Assembly (NCBI RefSeq): GCF_004341445.1
Contig: NZ_SLXV01000004.1
Coordinates: 47,403-111,402, forward strand
Length of the DNA: 64,000 nucleotides
DNA from: Baia soyae
Lineage (GTDB): Bacteria; Bacillota; Bacilli; Thermoactinomycetales; Thermoactinomycetaceae
Direction: 5' to 3'
Shown here one piece after another: positions 36,547 through 44,069 of this stretch; position 1 is the stretch's first letter, and each line of letters opens with the position of its first letter. The position numbers were made by a program, and so were the translations under genes. The notes below the pieces were generated by a model. The model saw only the letters and a program-made list of their open reading frames with translations. It did no database searches and had not been told where the DNA came from.

Positions 36547-37623
36547 TTATGATTCTTCAGTCGGTAAATCCGAATCTGAGTCTAAATCAGAACCTGCTTC
36601 TGATTCACTTTTTATATCAATTTTCCAGTTAGTCAGTTTCGCTGCCAAACGGGCATTTTGACCCTCTTTCCCGATAGCTAGTGACAATTGATGATCTGGA
36701 ACGATCACACGTGCCATTTTTTCTTCTTCGTAGATCGTCACAGAGGTTACTTTGGAGGGGCTAAGAGCATTGGCAATCCATTCATCCATCTCTTCTGACC
36801 AACGAACGATATCAATTTTCTCACCTCGTAGCTCATTTACCACTGTTTGTACACGAACGCCTTTGTGACCAACACAAGCACCGACTGGATCCACATTCGT
36901 ATCCCTCGAATAAACAGCAATTTTTGAACGGAGACCCGCCTCTCTAGCAACGGAACGAATTTCCACAATCCCTTCAAAAATCTCTGGTACTTCTAATTCA
37001 AACAAACGCTTCAACAACCCTGGATGTGTGCGTGATACAAAAATTTGCGGACCCTTTGTAGATTTCTCCACTTTGGTTACATAGGTCTTCACACGATCTC
37101 CATGTTTAAAGCGTTCGCCTGGCATTGTCTCATTATGTGGAAGAATCGCTTCCACTCTACCTAGATCGATATAGTAGTAACGATTATCAGTACGTTGAAC
37201 AATGCCCGTCACAATATCATCTTCACGTTCAATAAAGTTTTGATAAATGATACTGCGTTCCGCTTCCCGAATCCGTTGTGTAACCACTTGCTTTGCTGTT
37301 TGAGCGGCAATCCGGCCGAAATCAGCAGGTGTTACCTCAATTTCAACGATATCCTCTAATTCAAAAGAAGGATTAATCTCTTTTGAAGCATCAAGAGAAA
37401 TCTCAAGTCTTGGATCGAGAACATCTTCTACTACATTCTTTCTGGCAAATACACGAACTCTTCCTGACATCCTGTCTATATCTACTCGTACATTTTGAGC
37501 AGAGTGAAAGTTGCGTTTATATCCAGAAATCAGTGCTGCTTCTATCGCTTCGATCAAAATATCTTTACTAATTCCTTTTTCTTTCTCTAATTGACCGAGA
37601 GCCTCGATGAACTCAGCATTCAT
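36547..37623 (-). CDS. nusA: Transcription termination/antitermination factor NusA
   Basis: A 358-residue NusA: an N-terminal RNA polymerase-binding domain (MNAEFIEALGQLEKEKGISK), an S1 domain (DDIVTGIVQRTDNRYYYIDLG) and two KH domains (DPVGACVGHKGVRVQTVVNEL and LAIGKEGQNARLAAKLTNWK). It ends in a Ser/Asp/Glu-rich tail, with no acidic repeat domains as in E. coli. It alters pausing and termination at hairpins. The start at 37623 has GGGAGG ten bases upstream; a longer in-frame version has none. Co-transcribed with rimP, 22 bases upstream. Confidence 0.95.
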   Translation of the reverse strand: MNAEFIEALGQLEKEKGISKDILIEAIEAALISGYKRNFHSAQNVRVDIDRMSGRVRVFARKNVVEDVLDPRLEISLDASKEINPSFELEDIVEIEVTPADFGRIAAQTAKQVVTQRIREAERSIIYQNFIEREDDIVTGIVQRTDNRYYYIDLGRVEAILPHNETMPGERFKHGDRVKTYVTKVEKSTKGPQIFVSRTHPGLLKRLFELEVPEIFEGIVEIRSVAREAGLRSKIAVYSRDTNVDPVGACVGHKGVRVQTVVNELRGEKIDIVRWSEEMDEWIANALSPSKVTSVTIYEEEKMARVIVPDHQLSLAIGKEGQNARLAAKLTNWKIDIKSESEAGSDLDSDSDLPTEES

Positions 37624-37645
37624 CGCCTTGGTTCCTCCCTTCGCG

Positions 37646-38113
37646 CTAAAACACAATGGCAAGTCTTGCTTTTGCCACTTTACTGCGCGGTATCTCAATT
37701 TCTTTTCCTTGAACGTCTACAGTTAAATAGTCAGTTGTTGCTTCTTTTAAAACACCTTCAAACGCCTTTGTTCCATCAATCGGTTCGTATGTACTAACAT
37801 AAACATTCTTTCCAATCGATTTTTGATAGTCATTTTCTTTTTTCAAAGGACGTTCCGCTCCTGGAGAGGACACTTCCAATATATATTCTGCCCCTGGCAC
37901 GGGATCGTGTTCATCAAGAAGAGCGCTCACACAACCACTCGCCCTGGCACAATCATCCAGATCGACTCTGCCTTCATCGTTTTTATCTATAAAAACTCGA
38001 AGAAAATAGTTAGATCCTTCCTTCTTGTACTCTACTTCAACTACCTCTAATTGAAGCTCTTCAAGTGCTGGTGTCACTAACTTCTCTACTGTCGCTACGA
38101 CATGGCGGCTCAA
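37646..38113 (-). CDS. rimP: Ribosome maturation factor RimP
   Basis: A 155-residue 30S assembly factor with an N-terminal alpha/beta domain (LEVVEVEYKKEGSNYFLRVF) and a C-terminal SH3-like barrel. The hallmark EVSSPGAERPLKKENDY is present near residue 80. I assign the TTG at 38113, seven bases after AGGAGG; another TTG two codons earlier directly abuts that site. It is the first gene of the rimP-nusA-infB run. Its upstream region carries a promoter-like pair and a hairpin. Confidence 0.93.
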   Translation of the reverse strand: MSRHVVATVEKLVTPALEELQLEVVEVEYKKEGSNYFLRVFIDKNDEGRVDLDDCARASGCVSALLDEHDPVPGAEYILEVSSPGAERPLKKENDYQKSIGKNVYVSTYEPIDGTKAFEGVLKEATTDYLTVDVQGKEIEIPRSKVAKARLAIVF

Positions 38114-38168
38114 AGCCAACCCTCCTTACGCTACTCACAGCCTACTTTTTACCCACTAGCAAACGTGA

Positions 38169-38293
38169 AAGAGTGGGTAAGCACCCACTCTTTCCTCATC
38201 AGCCGTATCATTCTAAGTATAGCCAAGATGATTATATCACAACCACAAAAAGGCACGCAATCACAATTATCTGACGAGATAGTAGCTCATCAA
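38169..38293. repeat. Direct repeat A: hairpin plus GNAT 3' end relic
   Basis: This copy matches a stretch at 42434-42523. It starts with the hairpin AGAGTGGGTAAGCACCCACTCTTT, continues CTCATCAGCCGTATCATT, and ends in eight codons on the minus strand (LMSYYLVR and a stop) that equal the C-terminus of the GNAT acetyltransferase. It also has about 37 bases that copy B lacks; that segment holds promoter-like boxes for rimP. The rest of the 38.1-38.6 kb gap contains AT-rich repeats and a promoter described separately, and no gene. Confidence 0.85.
38231..38260 (-). promoter_or_regulatory. Candidate promoter of the rimP-nusA-infB operon
   Basis: On the minus strand TTGCGT, 18 bases, then a perfect TATAAT. 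A second -10-like TATACT follows about ten bases downstream. Transcripts would read through the GAGTGGGT/ACCCACTC hairpin before reaching rimP, so the hairpin lies in the operon leader. Confidence 0.45.
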
Positions 38294-38369
38294 GGTTCTG
38301 GATGCACAGAAAAACCAAGTAAGGAGATCCATCTTTTCGGATCATGTACAAAGCTTCTACGCCGGCAAT

Positions 38370-38395
38370 TTTTTATTCATATATTCATAGAATAT
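38370..38395. repeat. 26-bp AT-rich repeat, copy 1
   Basis: Identical to 38487-38512. The unit contains an inverted repeat (TTCATATATTCATAGAATATGAA-like in copy 2, shorter here) and lies about 250 bases upstream of the first glycosyltransferase-like gene. It could be a regulator site. Confidence 0.7.
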
Positions 38396-38450
38396 AAGGA
38401 ATCATACTATTTTTAGAGGAAGTTATACACTAGATCAACAAACCTTTTTT

Positions 38451-38479
38451 TTGACAAAGCCTCTTTTATGCATTAAAAC
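38451..38479 (+). promoter_or_regulatory. Candidate promoter of the glycosyltransferase genes
   Basis: A consensus TTGACA, 17 bases, then TAAAAC, a weak -10. It lies between the two 26-base repeats and about 140 bases upstream of the first glycosyltransferase-like start codon. Confidence 0.4.
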
Positions 38480-38486
38480 CCACACC

Positions 38487-38512
38487 TTTTTATTCATATA
38501 TTCATAGAATAT
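38487..38512. repeat. 26-bp AT-rich repeat, copy 2
   Basis: Same 26 bases as 38370-38395, immediately downstream of the promoter-like TTGACA/TAAAAC pair. The following bases ATGAAGATCACACTATT also partly match those after copy 1. Placement just past a promoter would suit an operator. Confidence 0.7.
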
Positions 38513-38617
38513 GAAGATCACACTATTACTAGAATAAAAGGAATGATATTGGATATAAACATCATTTTTATAGCTTCGTGAATTAGGATTTTAAAACTAA
38601 AAAAGGAGCGGGATTAG

Positions 38618-39397
38618 TTGGCAACTTTAATATCCCATTTTTACAACGAAGAGTACTTGCTTCCATGGTGGCTACAGCATCATCTCCGATTATTCGAACA
38701 TGGTATTCTAATCAATAATGGCTCTACAGACCGATCAGTGGAAATCATCCGTTCTCTGGCACCTCATTGGGAAATCGTTGATTCACCGTCGGGAAGTGTT
38801 TTTCATACACCACAGGTTGAGCAAGAAGTAATGGCGATTGAAGAAAGAGTACAAGGCTGGAAGGTAGTTTTAAATATAACAGAATTTTTTTGTTGTTATA
38901 AAATGGACTTAGATGAAATGATAAGAGATTTCGAAGCACAAGGCTCGGGGATGTACAAACTCGAAGGAATTATTATGGCTGATCCTCCTGCTTTTGCTTA
39001 TCAAGAACCAGATTATAACCTTCCTTTAGTTTTACAAAGATATCACGGTTGTTTTTTTGAAGAATGTCCGTATGGGACAGTTGGTCATAGATTGAGATTT
39101 ATGCATAAGCATCCTAATGGTTGGTATACCCCAGGTAGACACACATCAGCTCATCCAAGAATCGAATATCCTCTAGAAAAGGCTTTCCTCCTGTGGTATG
39201 GATGGAGCCCATGGAATGAAAATTTACGAAAACGCAGATTGCAAATTGGCCCAACTATGACGTGTAGAGGGCACGGAGGCGGTCATGGATGGAGCGCTGG
39301 CCAAATGGACATGGTGTACTCCATATTGTCTAATGTTACCACAGACCTTCGTACACGCCCCGAATTCCAAAAAATGTATGAGAGCTGGACCTTTTGA
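38618..39397 (+). CDS. Glycosyltransferase family 2-like protein
   Basis: A 259-residue protein resembling the GT2_4 group. It opens with LISHFYNEEYLLPWWLQHHL and INNGSTDRSVEII, as in that group. Where family members usually have a DADEF-type metal motif, this one reads VVLNITEFFCC, keeping only the Glu-Phe, so catalysis is uncertain. The C-terminal half has GHRLRFMHKH and RGHGGGHGW, His- and Gly-rich. No signal peptide or membrane segment is seen. TTG start with GGAG nine bases upstream. It is the first of three plus-strand genes against the local minus-strand trend, and is visibly more AT-rich than the housekeeping genes. Confidence 0.65.
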   Translation: MATLISHFYNEEYLLPWWLQHHLRLFEHGILINNGSTDRSVEIIRSLAPHWEIVDSPSGSVFHTPQVEQEVMAIEERVQGWKVVLNITEFFCCYKMDLDEMIRDFEAQGSGMYKLEGIIMADPPAFAYQEPDYNLPLVLQRYHGCFFEECPYGTVGHRLRFMHKHPNGWYTPGRHTSAHPRIEYPLEKAFLLWYGWSPWNENLRKRRLQIGPTMTCRGHGGGHGWSAGQMDMVYSILSNVTTDLRTRPEFQKMYESWTF

Positions 39398-39443
39398 TAA
39401 TCAAGTTCTGATGCAAAAAGTGAGGTAAATGAAAAGATAGCTA

Positions 39444-39539
39444 GAAAGGCCTCTTAAACTAGGGATTCTAAGATACCAGATTGAGAGGTTTTTATAAGTT
39501 TTAATTCTTGCTGCATCTTCCAAGTTTAAGAGGCCTTTC
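39444..39539 (+). other. 17-bp perfect inverted repeat between glycosyltransferase-like genes
   Basis: GAAAGGCCTCTTAAACT and AGTTTAAGAGGCCTTTC are exact complements around a 62-base loop. The second arm ends 31 bases before the next start codon, followed by CCCATTTATTTTTATT. The arrangement recalls an attenuator or intercistronic terminator; it could also be the relic of a small inserted element. Confidence 0.65.
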
Positions 39540-39570
39540 CCATTTATTTTTATTGGAAAGGAGAAAAAAC

Positions 39571-40272
39571 ATGCAATCTAGTATTCCCATTGCGATTCTT
39601 GTATTTAATAATTTAACTTACTTGAGAAATACGTTGAACCAGTTGCAAAAATGGGTTCCAGCCAATGATGTATGGATCATGGATCATGGATCAACATATC
39701 CGCCTCTACTAGAGTTTTACCAATCAGAAAAGTGTTCTCAATACAAAGTCTTTAAAATTCCTAATACTGGTCCTCGACATATTTTCCAATCTAAGATTTT
39801 AGGTCTTCTGCCAAACTATTTTGCAGTTACTGATCCAGATCTCTCTCTGAATGAAAACATGCCAGCAGGATTTTTGCATATTTTAGCAGACTTAACAGAT
39901 CACTTCAATGTATATAAGGCAGGATTAGCTCTTAGTATTGCACCTGAACCTGATTTTGATGAAACATTAACATTTCCACTTACGGGAGCTACCGTCAGGG
40001 AAGTGGAACAAGGTTATTGGAGTGATCATCTTCTTCTACCTCCATATCTTGAAGGAGTACCCATTTACAAAGCCGCTATCGATACAACGTTTGCTGTTTA
40101 TAACAAGAAATTTGCTCGTAACGGTTTTTTTGATTCCATTAGAGTAGCAGGAATTTATACTTGTAAGCATTTGCCGTGGTATAAAACAAATATAGTACCA
40201 GAAGCAGAGGATGAATTTTATAGAATGAATACTAGGTGGTCAAGCTATAACCATAATCGAAGAAGAGGTTGA
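39571..40272 (+). CDS. Glycosyltransferase-like protein with frameshifted C-terminus
   Basis: A 233-residue protein related to GT2-type transferases: IPIAILVFNNLTYLRNTLNQ at the start, IMDHGSTYPPLLEFY like the nucleotide-sugar strand, then FAVTDPDLSL, where TDPD is a plausible DxD metal site. AAAGGAG lies seven bases before the ATG. A 58-base tandem duplication at the end (repeats at 40206 and 40264) has shifted the frame, so the protein ends YNHNRRRG. Without it the sequence would end SSFSN just before the next gene's ribosome site. Acceptor and sugar are unknown; the FkbM methyltransferase downstream suggests glycan decoration. Confidence 0.65.
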   Translation: MQSSIPIAILVFNNLTYLRNTLNQLQKWVPANDVWIMDHGSTYPPLLEFYQSEKCSQYKVFKIPNTGPRHIFQSKILGLLPNYFAVTDPDLSLNENMPAGFLHILADLTDHFNVYKAGLALSIAPEPDFDETLTFPLTGATVREVEQGYWSDHLLLPPYLEGVPIYKAAIDTTFAVYNKKFARNGFFDSIRVAGIYTCKHLPWYKTNIVPEAEDEFYRMNTRWSSYNHNRRRG

Positions 40273-40304
40273 ATTTTATAAAATGAATACTAGGTGGTCA
40301 AGCT
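40206..40304 (+). repeat. 41-bp direct repeat, 58-bp period, at gene end
   Basis: Copies at 40206-40246 and 40264-40304 differ at two positions of 41. Copy 1 codes DEFYRMNTRWSSY in frame. Copy 2 codes VEFYKMNTRWSSFSN in the next frame. As 58 is not a multiple of three, the duplication alters the reading frame of the glycosyltransferase-like gene. Confidence 0.9.
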
Positions 40305-40337
40305 TTTCCAATTAAATCAAGGGGAGTGTGGCTAATA

Positions 40338-41114
40338 GTGAGTACAAGGTCTGTTTCTAAAAGAACAGCACAATTCAACGTGATAGCCAGTCCACATAGC
40401 GAACTTGTATGGAATTTAATGGGTAGTAATGGTTGGGAAGAGCATACATTTAACATTCTAGACAGATTTTTAAGTGTGGACCACACCTATCTCGATATAG
40501 GCGCCTGGGTTGGACCCACAGCTTTATATGGAGCACACTTATCCAAACATGTATATGCTATCGAGCCTGATCAAGTTGCTTTTGCGGAATTCAAACAAAA
40601 TCTAGATTTAAACCCCCTACTCTCTTCAAAGACAACTCCCATTAATGCCGCCCTATCTGGAAAATCAGAAACTATTAATTTATATAGTAATGGTGCCTTT
40701 GGTAATTCCATGTCTAGTATTATGCCAACGGGTTCAGATGATTCATATACAGTAGAAGGTATTACTATAAGTGATTTAATGAACAAGTACAATATCAATG
40801 ATTTGAATTTTATAAAAATGGATGTCGAAGGAAGTGAATACTTCTTAGTTCCGGCCATGGAAGAATTTTTAGAGTCAGAAAAGCCAACTTTATACCTCTC
40901 TTTTCATCCTCCATTCCTTATAGGAAATCTTCATCGAGAATATCCGGATGTAAATGAAGCAAACAACAAATTTAACGAAATAAACAGAAATTTATTAGAA
41001 ATTCTGCGAATGTATAAGTATATCTATGATGTTCATGGAAATTCTGTCAGTGAAGAAATTGTACTAAATGAGCGTCATCATAGAGAATTTGTCTTCTCGA
41101 ATGAACCTTGGTAA
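40338..41114 (+). CDS. FkbM family methyltransferase
   Basis: A 258-residue SAM-dependent methyltransferase of the FkbM family. The SAM motif YLDIGAWVGPTALYGAHL is near residue 53, followed by VYAIEPDQVAFAEFKQNL. The family hallmark FIKMDVEGSEYFLVPAM is near residue 161. FkbM enzymes O-methylate sugars or polyketides; beside two glycosyltransferase-like genes a sugar is more likely. The start is taken as the GTG at 40338, 11 bases after GGGGAG; another GTG lies on that site. It ends 60 bases before an IS3 remnant. Confidence 0.8.
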   Translation: MSTRSVSKRTAQFNVIASPHSELVWNLMGSNGWEEHTFNILDRFLSVDHTYLDIGAWVGPTALYGAHLSKHVYAIEPDQVAFAEFKQNLDLNPLLSSKTTPINAALSGKSETINLYSNGAFGNSMSSIMPTGSDDSYTVEGITISDLMNKYNINDLNFIKMDVEGSEYFLVPAMEEFLESEKPTLYLSFHPPFLIGNLHREYPDVNEANNKFNEINRNLLEILRMYKYIYDVHGNSVSEEIVLNERHHREFVFSNEPW

Positions 41115-41230
41115 CTACAAGAAGCTCAAAACAATTTAACTTTATGATGTATTCGTATTGGTATTAGTATAAGGTAGTGGACACAACCAAAAAGACAGAT
41201 ACAATAAAACCTGAAAGGTTGTGGCCCCCG

Positions 41231-41489
41231 ATGAGCAAACACCACCCAAGAATTTAAAGATACAATCGTTGAGCTTTATCACAATGGCAAATCTGGAGCA
41301 GAAATAACACGCGAATATGGTATTAGCAGAGCAACAATCTACAAGTGGGTAAACGATGCAAAAGAGATCTCAGTCGGTCAACAGTCCGTTACTTCTTTGG
41401 ATGTAAAGCAGTTCCAGGCTCGCATTCGACAACTTGAAATGGAGAATGGTATTTTAAAAAAGGCTATGACCATATTCGCCAAGAGATAG
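41231..41489 (+). pseudogene. IS3 transposase OrfA, frameshifted at its start
   Basis: From 41241 the frame reads TTQEFKDTIVELYHNGKSGA and then ITREYGISRATIYKWV, a helix-turn-helix of IS3-type OrfA, followed by a leucine-rich coiled coil (FQARIRQLEMENGILKKA). The only ATG, at 41231, is out of frame by one base: ATGAGCAAAC then ACCACCCAA. One extra C at about 41240 explains it. The stop at 41487 is preceded by the slippery heptamer that normally shifts into orfB. Confidence 0.85.
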
Positions 41490-42381
41490 GCCCCACAAAA
41501 CTTGCTTATTTCGTGAAATCCCAAAATCGCTCCTACCCTCTTCGAACGGTTTGTGAAGTCTTAGGACTTCACAGGAGTAGCTATTATTTCTGTACATCTC
41601 CTCGTAAATCAGGACGGTTCCAATGTGAAAATAGGCAGCTTGAACGTGAGATCAAGCGCATTTACCATGCGCAAAAAGGGATCTACGGTGCTCCCAAAAT
41701 ATATGCAGAGTTGAAGCGAATGAATGCCTTGCCGTTCGTCTACAGTCTCAAGCGTATTCAACGTATCATGAGACGACTAGGACTCCGGTAGTACTAAAGA
41801 AATATCGACCTTTCAGGTCGGATCGAAAGGTCTATCAAGGTGGACAAGATCTATTAAAACGGGATTTCCATTCATCCAAGCGAAACGAGAAGTGGGTAAG
41901 TGATATCACTTACGTCCACACATCCCGCGATGGTTGGTGTTATCTTGCTTCTATTATGGATCTAGCAACCAATAAAATTGTCGGCTGGCATTTCAGTAAA
42001 ACGATGGACAAAGAATGTGTATTGCAAGCTCTCGATCATGCCATAGCAACTCAGAAACCAGCTAAGGGATGCATCCTTCATTCTGACCGCGGAAGCCAAT
42101 ATACCAGCAACAAATATCGTCACACAGTAAATACGAATGGCTTTAAGCAATCCTTCTCAGCCAAAGGATGTCCCTATGATAATGCTCCTATTGAAAGCTT
42201 TCATGCTATCTTCAAAAAGGAATTTGTCTACTTAACCACCCTGCATTCTTACGAGGATGCTAAAATTAGAATTTTTCAATTTATTGAGGGCCGTTATAAT
42301 CGAAATCGTATTCACAGTGGGATTGGTTACAAAACCCCACAACAAATGGAGGATTTCCTCCATTCACACATAGCAGTTTGA
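41462..42381 (+). pseudogene. IS3 transposase OrfB, internal frameshift
   Basis: The frame entered by -1 slippage reads YDHIRQEIGPTKLAYFVKSQ and continues to RIMRRLGLR, then stops at 41789. The rest continues in another frame from 41788 (VVLKKYRPFRSDRKVYQGG). It keeps all three DDE catalytic residues: Asp in WVSDITYV, Asp in LHSDRGSQYTS and Glu in PIESFHAIFKKEF. So the catalytic domain is intact in sequence but cut off from its start by a small indel, and the element is dead unless rescued in trans. Confidence 0.9.
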
Positions 42382-42433
42382 TTGTCTATTATTTTCTGTC
42401 CACTAACTCGACATAGATCCAGTCTACAGTCTG

Positions 42434-42523
42434 AAGAGTGGGTAAGCACCCACTCTTTTCTCATCAATCGTATCATTAAAAAGCACGCAATCAACATTAT
42501 CAGACAAGATAATAGCTCATCAA
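42434..42523. repeat. Direct repeat B: hairpin plus end of the GNAT gene
   Basis: The partner of the repeat at 38169-38293, in the same orientation. It begins AAGAGTGGGTAAGCACCCAC, continues CTCATCAATCGTATCATT, and runs into the last eight codons of the intact GNAT gene (LMSYYLV then stop). The hairpin serves as a terminator-like structure after that gene on the minus strand. The two copies differ at several scattered positions, so the duplication is not recent. Confidence 0.85.
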
Positions 42524-43009
42524 TATCTCATCTGCATACGTTCCATCCTCATATTTCATCGCTCGTGGCCTTTCTCCTATGACTTTAAATCCTAATTTTT
42601 GATAAACGTGTTTCGCACGGTCATTGTGTTTTATAACAGTTAGTTGAATCTCTTCCATTTCATTCTCTTTTGCCCATTCAAATAATGCTTCTATTAATTT
42701 AGTTCCAACCTTTTGATTCCAGTACGATTTTCGAACCGCTATCCCCATCGTTCCAATATGACGAACACGAGAACGTCTCAGACGATTGCAATTTAGTGAA
42801 CCGACAATCTCTCCTTCTATCTCAGCCACAAGTAATACGTTTCCACTTGCCTCAAAGCTTTTAATCCACTTTTCTTCTGAAGCTACATCTTCCACTTTCA
42901 TCTCTTCTGGGGTTATGATGAGGTAAGGAGACTCTTCTGCTATATTTCTTCCATAATCTAATAATTTCTCTGCATCTGAAACTTGTGCCCTGCGAATAAT
43001 TAATTCCAT
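42500..43009 (-). CDS. GNAT family N-acetyltransferase
   Basis: A 169-residue acetyltransferase of the GNAT superfamily, which transfers acetyl from acetyl-CoA to an amine. The CoA-binding part IGTMGIAVRKSYWNQKVGTKL lies near residue 92 and the end VYQKLGFKVIGERPRAMKYEDG is typical of small GNAT enzymes. The target is unknown. The start at 43009 has AGGAG seven bases upstream. Its 3' end lies inside direct repeat B, and a relic of the same end is found 4.2 kb away beside rimP. Confidence 0.85.
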   Translation of the reverse strand: MELIIRRAQVSDAEKLLDYGRNIAEESPYLIITPEEMKVEDVASEEKWIKSFEASGNVLLVAEIEGEIVGSLNCNRLRRSRVRHIGTMGIAVRKSYWNQKVGTKLIEALFEWAKENEMEEIQLTVIKHNDRAKHVYQKLGFKVIGERPRAMKYEDGTYADEILMSYYLV

Positions 43010-43079
43010 AAATAGACTCCTTTTATTCAAAAATAGGTAAATTTTATCTATTCTATCCTACAAATACATTCGGCACAAG

Positions 43080-44039
43080 CTAAAAAAACAGACTAAACAA
43101 CATATTCATAAACATATGAAGTGCACTAGCCGCCCATACAGACTTAAATACTTCGCGAAATATCCCAAAAATAATTCCTGTAAAAAAGAGAGGGAAAAAG
43201 GAAGCTACATCCACATGATAGAGAGAGAAAAGAAGTGCTGTAAGGATAACCGAAAAAATTCTACCTACATAATGGGTAAACAACGTTTGTAAGTATCCGC
43301 GAAATAAAATTTCTTCTGCAATGGGTGCTAATAAACATACCGCTAAAAATGTCAAAGCCGCATTCGAACTTGCAGAAGAACTACTTACAGACGAAAATGC
43401 ATTCATCGTAGCATCTGTGTTCATTTGATACGAATTTTTAATCGAGTTTTCACGGTCTGAATATTGATCAATTCCCAAATAGCTATTGATATAAATTCCT
43501 ACGGATTGTACAACTTGTATCAATCCAAAAGCAAAAATGATTGCAAAGAATAGAAGTGTTTTTTTGATCGGGGCGTGGAACCCAATTAGTCTGAATCGCT
43601 TTCGGTTTAAGCAGAGCCCTACAATCACACAAGATGTGAAAAACAAGATCATCCGGGTATTATATATATTTTCTATAAGCCACGGCACATAAATCCAACT
43701 ACAGAAAATAGCTAAATCCACCCACCTTAATCGATGAATCATTCGACGTTCTAGATAAAATCGCTCCGTGAATCCGAATATAACAAAGAGTGAAAATGTA
43801 AGGAAACCCAATATATAAAGCATGAGGCACAGCAAAGCCTCCAAATCATCTGGTGGTACTTCTCTAAATCTTAAAAGGTTCTCATCCGTATACGTTACCT
43901 CAATAAACAAAAAACGAATAAAAAGAGTGCTCCAAAAGCAAATCATCGTCATCCAAGCAAATACAGCTCTATATTTAGAGTCTTCGGGAGCATTTGTTAA
44001 TTTCTGATATTGAGATTCTGTAATAAACACTACATCCAA
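43080..44039 (-). CDS. CPBP family intramembrane glutamic endopeptidase
   Basis: A 319-residue membrane protein with about seven to eight hydrophobic helices. The C-terminal half has the CPBP (Abi/CAAX) motifs: APIAEEILFRGYLQTLF with the catalytic Glu pair, SLYHVDVASF and WAASALHMFMNM with the two His. Bacterial members cut membrane proteins or act in peptide-toxin immunity; the substrate is unknown. I assign the TTG start at 44039, seven bases after GGGAGG, rather than an upstream TTG/ATG. It is a close paralogue of the gene upstream and lies 30 bases after it, so they form a pair. Confidence 0.83.
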   Translation of the reverse strand: MDVVFITESQYQKLTNAPEDSKYRAVFAWMTMICFWSTLFIRFLFIEVTYTDENLLRFREVPPDDLEALLCLMLYILGFLTFSLFVIFGFTERFYLERRMIHRLRWVDLAIFCSWIYVPWLIENIYNTRMILFFTSCVIVGLCLNRKRFRLIGFHAPIKKTLLFFAIIFAFGLIQVVQSVGIYINSYLGIDQYSDRENSIKNSYQMNTDATMNAFSSVSSSSASSNAALTFLAVCLLAPIAEEILFRGYLQTLFTHYVGRIFSVILTALLFSLYHVDVASFFPLFFTGIIFGIFREVFKSVWAASALHMFMNMLFSLFF

Positions 44040-44069
44040 GAAGTCTCCTCCCATCAAACAACAAAACTG

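Larger units (their letters stand above)
41174..42406 (+). mobile_element. IS3-family (IS150-like) insertion sequence, decayed
   Basis: About 1.23 kb. The ends show imperfect inverted repeats: TAGTGGACACAACC at the left and the complement of TAGTGGACAG at the right, a TGTCCACTA-type end. Inside are orfA and orfB with a slippery A AAA AAG heptamer at 41456-41462 for the -1 frameshift that makes the OrfAB transposase. orfA has an extra base near its start and orfB a frameshift in the middle, so the element cannot move on its own. I see no clear target-site duplication. Confidence 0.9.

Noticed and set aside
41160..42420. Target-site duplication for the IS3 copy
   Set aside because: The bases outside the two ends (AAGG and ACTCG regions) do not match, so no duplication can be claimed.
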